The translations under genes were made by a program, and so were the position numbers. A model generated the notes under the pieces. The model worked only from the letters and a program-made list of their open reading frames with translations, did not search any database and was not told the DNA's origin. Below are positions 1 to 5,419 of a stretch of 6,825 bases of DNA, piece after piece. Origin of the DNA: Oscillospiraceae bacterium (GTDB lineage: Bacteria; Bacillota; Clostridia; Oscillospirales; Acutalibacteraceae). The stretch lies in the NCBI GenBank assembly GCA_028706415.1, contig JAQWBK010000079.1, positions 1 to 6,825 on the forward strand, in the 5' to 3' direction. The first letter of the stretch is position 1. Each line of letters starts with the position of its first letter.

Positions 1-131
1 CACAATTTCCGCCGGACTGCGTCAAACCTCCTCGTAAGGCGGAAAGCCTTGCTTCGTCGGCTTTCCTTGTCCGACAAAAATTCTGCTCGGAATCCGTTCA
101 AAACAGGTTTTTAGAGGTGACCTTAATTGTG
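1..131 (-). repeat. Intergenic repeat element, copy A (may continue past the left edge)
   Basis: Read on the minus strand, bases 95-8 align with the cores of the elements at 4625-4782 and 4897-5052. Shared landmarks in order are TTCCGAG (92-86), ATTTTTGTCGGACAAGG, CCGACGAAGC, a central hairpin, CGAGGAGG and GTCCGGCGGAAA. The central hairpin is AAGGC (36-40) with GCCTT (46-50). An alternative 8-bp hairpin, GGAAAGCC (41-48) with GGCTTTCC (59-66), uses the same bases and would exclude the first. The ends are CACAATT (1-7) and AATTGTG (125-131), a short inverted repeat that may continue outside the window. It sits directly downstream of the sigG stop codon. An 8-bp inverted pair, CCGTTCAA (94-101) and TTGAACGG (141-148), spans its sigG-proximal end and could form a long-loop hairpin at the end of the sigG transcript. 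No open frame of interest is present. Confidence 0.65.
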
Positions 132-158
132 ATGGAATGGTTGAACGGGCGGCTAGTA

Positions 159-926
159 TTATATTTGTTTTTTTATACTGTCGAGAGCCGCCTTTTCCAG
201 TCTGCTTACTTGAGCCTGACTGATTCCGATTTCGGATGAAACCTCGATTTGTGTCATGCCCTTAAAAAAGCGTAAAAACAAAATCCGTTTTTCACGGTTA
301 TTCAGGTTTCTTATGGCCTCTTTAAGCGCAATTTCATCCAGCCAGTTTTTATCATCGTTGTGGTCACCCACCTGATCCATTACATAAATCGTGTCCCCAC
401 CGTCCGAATATACAGGCTCGTAAAGAGACACAGGGTCAACGATTGATTCAAGCGCGAGAACAACGTCCTCCTTTGGAAGCTCCATTTTTTCGGCAATTTC
501 CTCAATGGTAGGGTCTCTTAAATTTTCGCTGGTAAGCCTTTCCTTTAGCTGCATTGCCTTGTATGCAATATCTCGCATAGAGCGACTTATGCGAATGCTG
601 TTGTTATCCCTTAAATAGCGTCGTATTTCACCGATTATCATAGGAACGGCGTAGGTACTGAATCGTACATTTAGGGTGATGTCAAAATTATCAATGGCTT
701 TAATCAAACCGATGCATCCGACCTGAAACAGGTCATCCAGATTTTCTCCTCTTTGGGTAAAGCGTTGAATAACGCTGAGCACAAGGCGAAGGTTTCCGTT
801 TACCAACTGATCCCTTGCGCTTTTGTCACCCTGATGCATCAGTTTGAGCAACCGCATTTTTTCGCTTTCCGAGAGCACCTTTAAAGTTGATGTGTTGACC
901 CCGCAAATTTCGACTTTATTATACAA
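159..926 (-). CDS. sigG: RNA polymerase sporulation sigma factor SigG (late forespore)
   Basis: Sigma-70 family factor that directs late gene expression in the forespore after engulfment. With the start chosen here it is 255 residues, close to the roughly 260 of Bacillus SigG. The N-terminal NKVEICGV (residues 3-10) is a hallmark that separates SigG from SigF. Region 2 contains DDLFQVGCIG (64-73) and the near-invariant RFSTYAVPMIIGEIRRYLRD (88-107). The region 4 helix-turn-helix is around 224-248, with GISQAQVSRLEKAAL. The LVNGNLRL segment keeps the Asn that in Bacillus SigG is the determinant for the anti-sigma factor CsfB/Gin. The start is a TTG at 926: it places NKVEICGV at the usual distance and has AGAGG about 11 bases upstream. 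A longer frame from a TTG at 959 has no ribosome binding site and adds 11 unconserved residues. Upstream is galM rather than the spoIIGA-sigE pair often found next to sigG. Confidence 0.95.
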   Translation of the reverse strand: MYNKVEICGVNTSTLKVLSESEKMRLLKLMHQGDKSARDQLVNGNLRLVLSVIQRFTQRGENLDDLFQVGCIGLIKAIDNFDITLNVRFSTYAVPMIIGEIRRYLRDNNSIRISRSMRDIAYKAMQLKERLTSENLRDPTIEEIAEKMELPKEDVVLALESIVDPVSLYEPVYSDGGDTIYVMDQVGDHNDDKNWLDEIALKEAIRNLNNREKRILFLRFFKGMTQIEVSSEIGISQAQVSRLEKAALDSIKKQI

Positions 927-948
927 TATTGCTCCGTCCTCTCTGCAT

Positions 949-979
949 TTGAATGACAATTAAAGTATTGCCATATGCA
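949..979 (-). promoter_or_regulatory. Possible SigG/SigF-type promoter of sigG
   Basis: On the minus strand TGCATA (979-974) matches the SigF/SigG -35 consensus TGMATA. Eighteen bases later CATTCAA (955-949) resembles the -10 consensus CATnnTA, with a weak match in its second half. This fits the known autoregulation of sigG. It would start transcription near 942, inside the longer TTG reading frame, which also supports the shorter start at 926. The resulting leader would be only about 16 bases, with the ribosome binding site almost at the 5' end, so the call is tentative. Confidence 0.35.
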
Positions 980-1083
980 AGGGGAAAATGCGGATTCATA
1001 TCATAAAAATATTATGAGTGTACGCAGAAATACGACAAAATATTGATATGGTTTGTGCTTATACAAAACTCAGAGCTCGGTTA

Positions 1084-2145
1084 TTAATGTGTTTCAAATG
1101 TTATTGTGGTTATATGATGATAGGGTTCACCCGGGAGAATGATGGGCTGCTCAAACGACGGGTGATTGACTGCATCAGGAAAGTACTGCGTTTCCAAGCA
1201 AAAACCGCCGTTGCGCTGATAAACAGCACCGTCTTTCCCGGGGATATTCATTATAATGTTGCCGGTGTAAAGCTGAACTCCGGGCAGGGTGGTACGCAGT
1301 TTAAGGGAGATGCCACTTTGCTCGTCATAACATGATGCAGTGTCCCTAAGTGTGCCCAGAGGACCACGGACTGAATAATTATGGTCATACCCTCCGGCAT
1401 ATTTAAGCATAGTATAATCATCGTTTATTCTTTCACCGATTTTGTGGGGTGTGCGAAAATCCATCGGGGTTCCATCAACCTCGATTATATTTCCTGTGGG
1501 AATCAGTTCGGAATCGGCCTGTGTAAAGAAGTCAGATTCAAGCTGAAGCACCTGATTGTGTACAGAACCGGAGTCATGCCCTGAAAGGTTGAAGTAGGAG
1601 TGGTTGGTGAGGTTACATACGGTTTTGGCATCGGTTTGGGCATAATAATCCCACATAAATGATCCGTCATCCGACAAAGAGTGGGTAACCCTAACAAATA
1701 GATTACCCGGATAATTTTCGTCACCCGAGGGGCTTGTAAGTGATAAAATTAATTTATCATCCTTTATCTCGGTATCCCATATTTTATGGCTAAACCCTAT
1801 ATTACCGCCATGAAGATGGTGCCCGTTGCTGTTTTGGTTAAGATTAAATTCCTTGCCGTCAAGATTAAAACTACCCCTTGCAATCCTATTAGCGCAACGC
1901 CCAATCAGGGCGCCGAAATATGGATTATCATACTCGTGTACATTATCATGCTCGTATGCATTAATGTTGTCAAAGCCTAAAACTACATCCAAAGGACGAC
2001 CGCTTTTGTCCGGAATTTTAAGAAACTGAATGATTCCGCCATAGTTCAATATACCGACCTGCATTCCGGTGGAGTTGCTAAGGGTATACAAATCCACAGC
2101 CTGTCCGTCTGATGCGGTACCAAATCTTTCCTTTAAAATACTCAT
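1084..2145 (-). CDS. galM: Aldose 1-epimerase (galactose mutarotase)
   Basis: Cytoplasmic enzyme interconverting the alpha and beta anomers of galactose and glucose, feeding the Leloir pathway. It is 353 residues from the chosen start, against 346 in E. coli. Family landmarks are in order: GRCANRI (from 82) with the substrate-binding Arg, HLHGG (110-114), the NHSYFNL segment with catalytic His at 182, GYDHNY with Asp at 254, and the LETQYFPDAVNHPSF segment with the catalytic base Glu at 318. No signal peptide is seen. The ATG at 2145 is preceded by AAAGGAATGG. An in-frame ATG at 2211 lacks a ribosome binding site, and its 22 extra codons run through a hairpin in the leader, so it was rejected. 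No other galactose genes are in the window, so this is an isolated galM. The 157-base gap to sigG suggests separate transcription. Confidence 0.95.
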   Translation of the reverse strand: MSILKERFGTASDGQAVDLYTLSNSTGMQVGILNYGGIIQFLKIPDKSGRPLDVVLGFDNINAYEHDNVHEYDNPYFGALIGRCANRIARGSFNLDGKEFNLNQNSNGHHLHGGNIGFSHKIWDTEIKDDKLILSLTSPSGDENYPGNLFVRVTHSLSDDGSFMWDYYAQTDAKTVCNLTNHSYFNLSGHDSGSVHNQVLQLESDFFTQADSELIPTGNIIEVDGTPMDFRTPHKIGERINDDYTMLKYAGGYDHNYSVRGPLGTLRDTASCYDEQSGISLKLRTTLPGVQLYTGNIIMNIPGKDGAVYQRNGGFCLETQYFPDAVNHPSFEQPIILPGEPYHHITTITFETH

Positions 2146-2184
2146 AAAATGTCCATTCCTTTCATCTGTTGGGGATTTGTGAGA

Positions 2185-2225
2185 TTTCGGCTCCGCCGAA
2201 AATTCTGCCATGATTTAGGGCAGAA
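2185..2225 (-). promoter_or_regulatory. Two adjacent hairpins upstream of galM
   Basis: On the minus strand TTCTGCC and GGCAGAA (2225-2203) form a 7-bp stem with a 9-base loop and are followed by TTTT. Immediately after comes a second 7-bp stem, TTTCGGC with GCCGAAA and a 3-base loop (2201-2185). They lie 40-80 bases before the galM start, downstream of the terminator-like hairpin at 2239-2264. They could be extra terminators for the upstream operon or leader structures of the galM transcript. No known riboswitch pattern was recognised. Confidence 0.4.
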
Positions 2226-2238
2226 AAGCAGAAAACCC

Positions 2239-2264
2239 GGTTGAAAGGAGAATTTCTTTCAACC
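2239..2264. terminator. Terminator-like hairpin between the reductase and galM
   Basis: A perfect 9-bp stem, GGTTGAAAG (2239-2247) with CTTTCAACC (2256-2264), has an 8-base loop. On the plus strand it is followed by TATTTTTT. On the minus strand, the direction of the genes here, it is followed by GGGTTTTCTGCTTTT, a weaker U-tract. It begins 18 bases past the reductase stop codon, where a terminator for the ylbJ to reductase transcript is expected, and it may work in both directions. Confidence 0.65.
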
Positions 2265-2281
2265 TATTTTTTAATGTAAAA

Positions 2282-3022
2282 CTATATTATTGTAAGCCCT
2301 CCGTTGGGGCTTATAACCTGACCGGTAATAAAATCTGCCTGTTCAGACGCCAGAAATAAAACCGAGTTGGCAACATCCAAAGGTGTACCAATCCTGCCAA
2401 GGGGGGTTTCCTGCTCCAGCATTTTTCGTGTTTGAGCATTCAGACCGCTGTTCATATCTGTGTCGATTACACCGGGAGCTACGCAGTTTACCGTAATATT
2501 TGTTGGACCAAGCTCTTTTGCCAATGACTTGGTCATGCCGATAAGGGCTGCTTTTGCGGTTGAATAGTGTACCTCACAGGAAGCGCCCACCATTCCCCAG
2601 ACAGAAGAGATGAATATTATTTTCCCCTGATGTCGGCGAATCATGTGGGGCAGCACGCTGCGGCAGCAATAATATGCCGCGTCCACACATACCGCCATCA
2701 TTTCACGCCATTGCTCGGGGGTTATGTCGGTAAACAGACACTGCTCTGCCTTTCCGGCATTGCTGACAAGTATGTCTATGCCGCCGAATTCCTTTTCGCC
2801 TGCCGCTACCATTTGCTCAACCTGTTCACGGTCGGTGACATCGGCTTTATAGGGGAGAACATCGCAACCAAGGTTTTTTAGCTTATCGGCAAGTTCAAGA
2901 GCTTGGGCTTCAGAAGTGTTATAATTAAGAATAAGGGAATAGCCATGCTGCCCAAACAACTCTGCGGTAGCACGGCCTATTCCCTTTGATGCCCCGGTTA
3001 TCAGCACCGTTTTATTTACCAT
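2282..3022 (-). CDS. FabG-like short-chain dehydrogenase/reductase (possibly EF-P 5-aminopentanone reductase, YmfI-like)
   Basis: Classical SDR of 246 residues, the usual FabG length, with an NAD(P)-binding Rossmann fold. Visible motifs are TGASKGIG (9-16), the adenine-contact Asp-Val (61-62), NAG (88-90), the catalytic Ser at 140 in IISSVWG context, and YSTAK with Tyr 153 and Lys 157. After these come the PG motif of NCVAPGVIDTDM and a C-terminal FITGQV with PNGG. The Asn of the SDR catalytic tetrad, expected in the helix after W105, is Cys 112 (TGT codon; local sequence MAVCVDAAYYCC). No fatty-acid synthesis genes are nearby. In Clostridia, SDRs with this SSVWG and GASCEVHYS pattern are often annotated as the reductase that finishes the EF-P lysine modification. 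That link is from memory of the family and not provable here. The ATG at 3022 follows AAGGAA at 9 bases; a TTG three codons earlier touches the ribosome binding site and was rejected. Confidence 0.9.
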   Translation of the reverse strand: MVNKTVLITGASKGIGRATAELFGQHGYSLILNYNTSEAQALELADKLKNLGCDVLPYKADVTDREQVEQMVAAGEKEFGGIDILVSNAGKAEQCLFTDITPEQWREMMAVCVDAAYYCCRSVLPHMIRRHQGKIIFISSVWGMVGASCEVHYSTAKAALIGMTKSLAKELGPTNITVNCVAPGVIDTDMNSGLNAQTRKMLEQETPLGRIGTPLDVANSVLFLASEQADFITGQVISPNGGLTII

Positions 3023-3048
3023 AAAAATCAATTCCTTATTTTTATTAT

Positions 3049-3089
3049 ATTAAGCTCACCTCTAATACCTTAGTCGAATATTAGTATAA
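3049..3089. repeat. Core-less fragment carrying repeat-element ends
   Basis: Bases 3070-3089 are the reverse complement of TTATACTAATATTCGACTAA. This matches the left end of the element at 4897-5052 in 19 of 20 positions (4895-4914), and the same motif is its inverted right end (5035-5052). The adjoining bases 3049-3065, with TTAAGCTCACCTCTAA, resemble the sigG-side flank of copy A read on the minus strand (bases 127-111), which has TTAAGGTCACCTCTAA. The GC-rich core found between such ends elsewhere is absent. The fragment fills most of the 72-base gap between the reductase and the small cysteine-motif gene. Confidence 0.55.
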
Positions 3090-3094
3090 GATGC

Positions 3095-3358
3095 TTAATC
3101 GGAATCTATATCAAAATCTTCTTTAGATAATTTTTCAAGTACGGGCTGCACCGACGGAATGCGTCTTAGAGGGTCATAAATGTATTTACGACAATGGTGA
3201 TAAAGCGGCATAACCCCCCTTTTCGGGCATAAAATCGCTTTACCGTCAGAAGAGCGCCGGCCATACATGCAATATTCGCATGTTGCCTGCACATTGTTGC
3301 CGTATAGCTTGCGGTGCATAATTTCATCCCTTTCCTCATTGTCGTTGTTGTTAATCAT
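3095..3358 (-). CDS. Small cysteine-motif protein of unknown function, probably metal-binding
   Basis: An 87-residue protein (74 if it starts at the ATG at 3319). I do not recognise a function. It carries CEYCxxGRR, then CPKRGVMP and HHCRKYIYDPLRRIP, so four cysteines (two in CxxC) plus a His pair could bind one zinc ion. The tail is acidic (KEDFDIDSD). I recall similar short proteins with the pattern CxYCxxG, CPKxG, CxxFxYDPLxRxP in Clostridia, annotated as hypothetical. The ATG at 3358 has GGGAGG 10 bases upstream. The ATG at 3319 also has GAGGAAAGG at 9 bases, and the Asn-rich 13 residues between look unconserved, so either start is possible. It begins 56 bases after the ylbJ stop and is followed by the reductase after 72 bases, which suggests co-transcription. 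No signal peptide or membrane segment is seen. Confidence 0.75.
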   Translation of the reverse strand: MINNNDNEERDEIMHRKLYGNNVQATCEYCMYGRRSSDGKAILCPKRGVMPLYHHCRKYIYDPLRRIPSVQPVLEKLSKEDFDIDSD

Positions 3359-3414
3359 AGCATATCTGCCTCCCTTTTTCCAGTATATTTTGAATTTACA
3401 AAGCTCCCGGGATT

Positions 3415-4578
3415 TCAGCTTTCGGTCGGTTCTTCTGGCCGTCTCGCCACGGTTAGCAGAAATAAAGCGCAAAGGGAAAGCAGGGCGGCAGAGGCAGCAG
3501 CATTTGAGGGGCTGGGCAATACTATTGCATCTGAAAGCGGCTTAAATGCCAGCACGGTAACCGGTATTAACCTAAACAGGATTATGCTGAAGATGCCCCC
3601 CAGAATTGCATGAAGAAACCGCATTGCAAAAAAGCTTCGCCCGATAAGCTTTTGCCCTTGAAGAGCGGCGGCAATTTGACAATGAACCGATAAGCCTCCC
3701 CAACCAAGGGAAATTCCCAAAAGCAGGGGAGCCTCCGAACCGATACGGGCTGCTTCTACACTTCCGCAGCTCACCTCAAGCAGGCAGGGAAAGATGCATG
3801 ATACTATGTCCTTGAGCGTGCCTTCAGGCCAAATGTTCCTTAAAATGTTTACCAAAACAGCTTGGAATTTTGCCGCTGCACCACTGGCATCTAATATGGA
3901 TAATAGGGAAGCGAATAAAATGATAAATCCGCACATTACAAGAAGAGAATAACAAGCACTACCCACCGATTCGACAAAAGCCGAAGCGGCCGATGTACGC
4001 GAAGCCGAAACGGAGGCAACATTTATTACTGAGTTTTTATTATCTTCGGTATCCGACCCAAGCCGCAGAGATAATCCGATTAAAAGTGAAGCTGCAACAT
4101 GGGCGGTATAAAGCATCACACCGTATTTTACGCTCCCCAACATGCCCGCACCGATGGCACTGATAATAAAGGCAGGGCCGCCATTCACGCAAAAGCTCAG
4201 CATTCTTCTGCCCTGTTTTCGTGTTATTAAACCCTGACGGGCAAGCTCTCCCACCGCAATACCACCGGCAGGATACCCTCCAATCAGGCTTATCAGAATT
4301 CCGGGGGCGCAGTACCCGGGCAGACCAAATATAAACCGTGTCGGACGCTCCAGCCTCCTTCCTATCGAGGCACATAATCCCGATTTTACAATGAATCCCG
4401 CCAGAACAAGAAAGGGGAAAAGTGAGGGGATTATTATTGATGAGCAAATTCCCACACCTCGGCTGATACCCGAGGCTGCGGCATTCGGCCAGGTAAGCAG
4501 AACACAGCATGCCGCTATGCATATAAAGAGCAGCAAAAAACTGCTGAGGGTGGACTTGCGAATTGTTTTTATAATCAT
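3415..4578 (-). CDS. ylbJ: Sporulation integral membrane protein YlbJ (SpoVV)
   Basis: Polytopic membrane protein of 387 residues, against about 408 in Bacillus. In Bacillus, YlbJ/SpoVV is made in the mother cell under SigE and is needed to move dipicolinic acid across the outer forespore membrane. It contains the nucleoside-transporter gate-type fold. Hydrophobic segments lie roughly at 11-30, 42-64, 88-106, 133-173, 205-228, 283-305, 320-343 and 359-377. Conserved family features are PSLFPF (51-56), GGYPAGG (100-106), NGGPAF (132-137), the LEVSCGS segment near 267 and GWGGLSVHCQ (292-301). A Ser/Ala-rich hydrophilic stretch at about 174-200 separates the two halves. The ATG at 4578 follows GGAAGGAATG with good spacing. 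It is divergent from yqfC, another mother-cell sporulation gene. I could not find a convincing SigE promoter in the 46 bases before the repeat element at 4625. Confidence 0.92.
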   Translation of the reverse strand: MIIKTIRKSTLSSFLLLFICIAACCVLLTWPNAAASGISRGVGICSSIIIPSLFPFLVLAGFIVKSGLCASIGRRLERPTRFIFGLPGYCAPGILISLIGGYPAGGIAVGELARQGLITRKQGRRMLSFCVNGGPAFIISAIGAGMLGSVKYGVMLYTAHVAASLLIGLSLRLGSDTEDNKNSVINVASVSASRTSAASAFVESVGSACYSLLVMCGFIILFASLLSILDASGAAAKFQAVLVNILRNIWPEGTLKDIVSCIFPCLLEVSCGSVEAARIGSEAPLLLGISLGWGGLSVHCQIAAALQGQKLIGRSFFAMRFLHAILGGIFSIILFRLIPVTVLAFKPLSDAIVLPSPSNAAASAALLSLCALFLLTVARRPEEPTES

Positions 4579-4624
4579 CTAGCTCATTCCTTCCACTGAT
4601 GCAACGGCATATGCAGGATGCCTT

Positions 4625-4782
4625 ATACTGCTCTCAAGTAAAAATCAAGACATCTTTGCGGTCTGTTTTCCGCCATACAGCGTTGTTGTCGTCGGCGGGC
4701 GGCAGCCCGCTCTCCTCCTCCGCCTTGCATGACGAAAAACATCCTCGCAAATTTTGTCTCACCTTTTACTTGAGAACAGTAT
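4625..4782 (-). repeat. Intergenic repeat element, copy B
   Basis: The element is bounded by 19-base inverted repeats, ATACTGCTCTCAAGTAAAA (4625-4643) and the complement of ATACTGTTCTCAAGTAAAA (4764-4782), differing at one base. Read on the minus strand the interior aligns with copy C: GCGAGGATGTTTTT, TGCAAGGCGGAGGAGG, a central hairpin and GGCGGAAAACAGACCGCAAAG. The central hairpin is GCGGGC (4695-4700) with GCCCGC (4705-4710). A second small hairpin is GCGG (4658-4661) with CCGC (4670-4673). No clear target-site duplication is seen. A 65-codon plus-strand frame from 4599 runs through it but has no coding character. The left end lies 46 bases before the ylbJ start, so it may carry or displace that promoter. 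Confidence 0.8.
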
Positions 4783-4896
4783 TATTTCAGTATTGATTAG
4801 CATAACCGCCGCATTATTAGAACCTGACCCGCATATTTTGTAAGGAGTGAAATCCTAATTTGCCATTTGTACTTATCTCGTTTTTAATGAGTGGTT
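4783..4896. other. Spacer between two repeat elements, no gene seen
   Basis: These 114 AT-rich bases separate copies B and C in the gap between ylbJ and yqfC. I see no reading frame with a ribosome binding site and start. AAGGAG (4843-4848) looks like a Shine-Dalgarno sequence but has no start codon at a usable distance. GCATATT (4832-4838) resembles a SigE -35, but no matching -10 follows at 13-15 bases. TTGATT and TATTAG 16 bases apart (from 4793) would be at most a weak SigA-type promoter. None of these is strong enough to annotate separately. Confidence 0.5.
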
Positions 4897-5052
4897 ATAC
4901 TAATATCCGACTAATATTGATAAGGGTTCCGAGGATATTTTGTGTCGGGCAAGGCCGACGACGCAGGCGGGCTGGCGCCCGGCAAGGAGGAGAACCAAGC
5001 CCGGTGCAAAAAAGACCGGAAAGACCTTAAGGCTTTAGTCGGATATTAGTAT
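4897..5052 (+). repeat. Intergenic repeat element, copy C
   Basis: The element is bounded by perfect 18-base inverted repeats, ATACTAATATCCGACTAA (4897-4914) and its complement (5035-5052). These are unrelated to the ends of copy B except for the first five bases. The core aligns with copies A and B: TTCCGAGGATATTTTG (4928-4943), TCGGGCAAGG, CCGACGACGCAG, a central hairpin, AAGGAGGAG, and a second hairpin. The central hairpin is CGGGC (4968-4972) with GCCCG (4977-4981). The second is CCGG (5001-5004) with CCGG (5016-5019). The right end lies 35 bases before the yqfC start, so the yqfC promoter must be inside or upstream of the element. ATTAGTATTAGTATTA continues beyond the right end as a short direct repeat. 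Confidence 0.8.
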
Positions 5053-5087
5053 TAGTATTAAATATATATACGAAAGGGTTCAAAACT

Positions 5088-5402
5088 ATGAGAACATCCG
5101 GTTTAAAAAAAAGAAAAAAGAAAGCTTCGTCTATGCCAAGTGTTTTGCAGGAGCGGGTCGAAAAAATATTGGAGCTGCCTGTGGGAACGCTTAGCAATGC
5201 GTCTCGAATAGAACTAATCGGCAATAAAAGGGCTGTTGTTGACGGCTGCCAAGGAATAGTAGAATACAGTGATGAGCTTATACGCTTACAAACAGAAAGC
5301 GGAATGGTGCGCTTTACCGGAAGTCAGCTAAGCATCAGCAATCTTACCGAGGACAGCGCCATAATTGAGGGCAATATTCTTGTACTGGAATACTTGTCGT
5401 AG
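5088..5402 (+). CDS. yqfC: Sporulation protein YqfC (YabP/YqfC family)
   Basis: Small protein of 104 residues, slightly longer than the roughly 93 of Bacillus because of a Lys/Arg-rich N-terminus (KKRKKKAS). The family core is clear: ELPVGTLSNASRIELIGNKRAVVDGCQGIVEYSD (29-62) followed by alternating beta-strand-like segments ending in IIEGNILVLEYLS. YqfC belongs to the YabP/YqfC family and in Bacillus is a SigE-controlled mother-cell gene whose exact role is unsettled. The ATG at 5088 follows GAAAGGG at 9 bases. The stop codon is 17 bases before yqfD, forming the standard yqfC-yqfD pair. I found no convincing SigE promoter close upstream. GGATATT at 5041-5047 fits a -35, but a matching -10 would put the start site on top of the ribosome binding site. 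Confidence 0.92.
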   Translation: MRTSGLKKRKKKASSMPSVLQERVEKILELPVGTLSNASRIELIGNKRAVVDGCQGIVEYSDELIRLQTESGMVRFTGSQLSISNLTEDSAIIEGNILVLEYLS

Positions 5403-5419
5403 CAGGAGGAGGCATACAT

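Noticed and set aside
1001..1017. TCATAA/TTATGA hairpin between galM and sigG as a terminator
   Set aside because: The stem is only six AT-rich pairs, has no T-tract in the galM direction and could arise by chance in AT-rich DNA.
2146..2211. 22-residue N-terminal extension of GalM from an ATG at 2211
   Set aside because: No ribosome binding site precedes it, the extension runs through a hairpin, and the ATG at 2145 gives the normal family length.
3359..3472. N-terminal extension of the small cysteine-motif protein reaching into the end of ylbJ
   Set aside because: A strong GGGAGG precedes the ATG at 3358, and the upstream residues are basic and look like a frame shadow of ylbJ.
4040..4522. 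160-codon minus-strand frame inside ylbJ
   Set aside because: It is in another frame of a clear membrane-protein gene and shows no family motifs.
4599..4796. 65-codon plus-strand reading frame across copy B
   Set aside because: It is generated by the repeat element, has no ribosome binding site, and its sequence tracks the inverted repeats and hairpins, not a protein-like composition.
1..5052. CRISPR-like array formed by the repeated elements
   Set aside because: Copies are about 157 bases long, few, widely spaced, in both orientations and without regular spacers.
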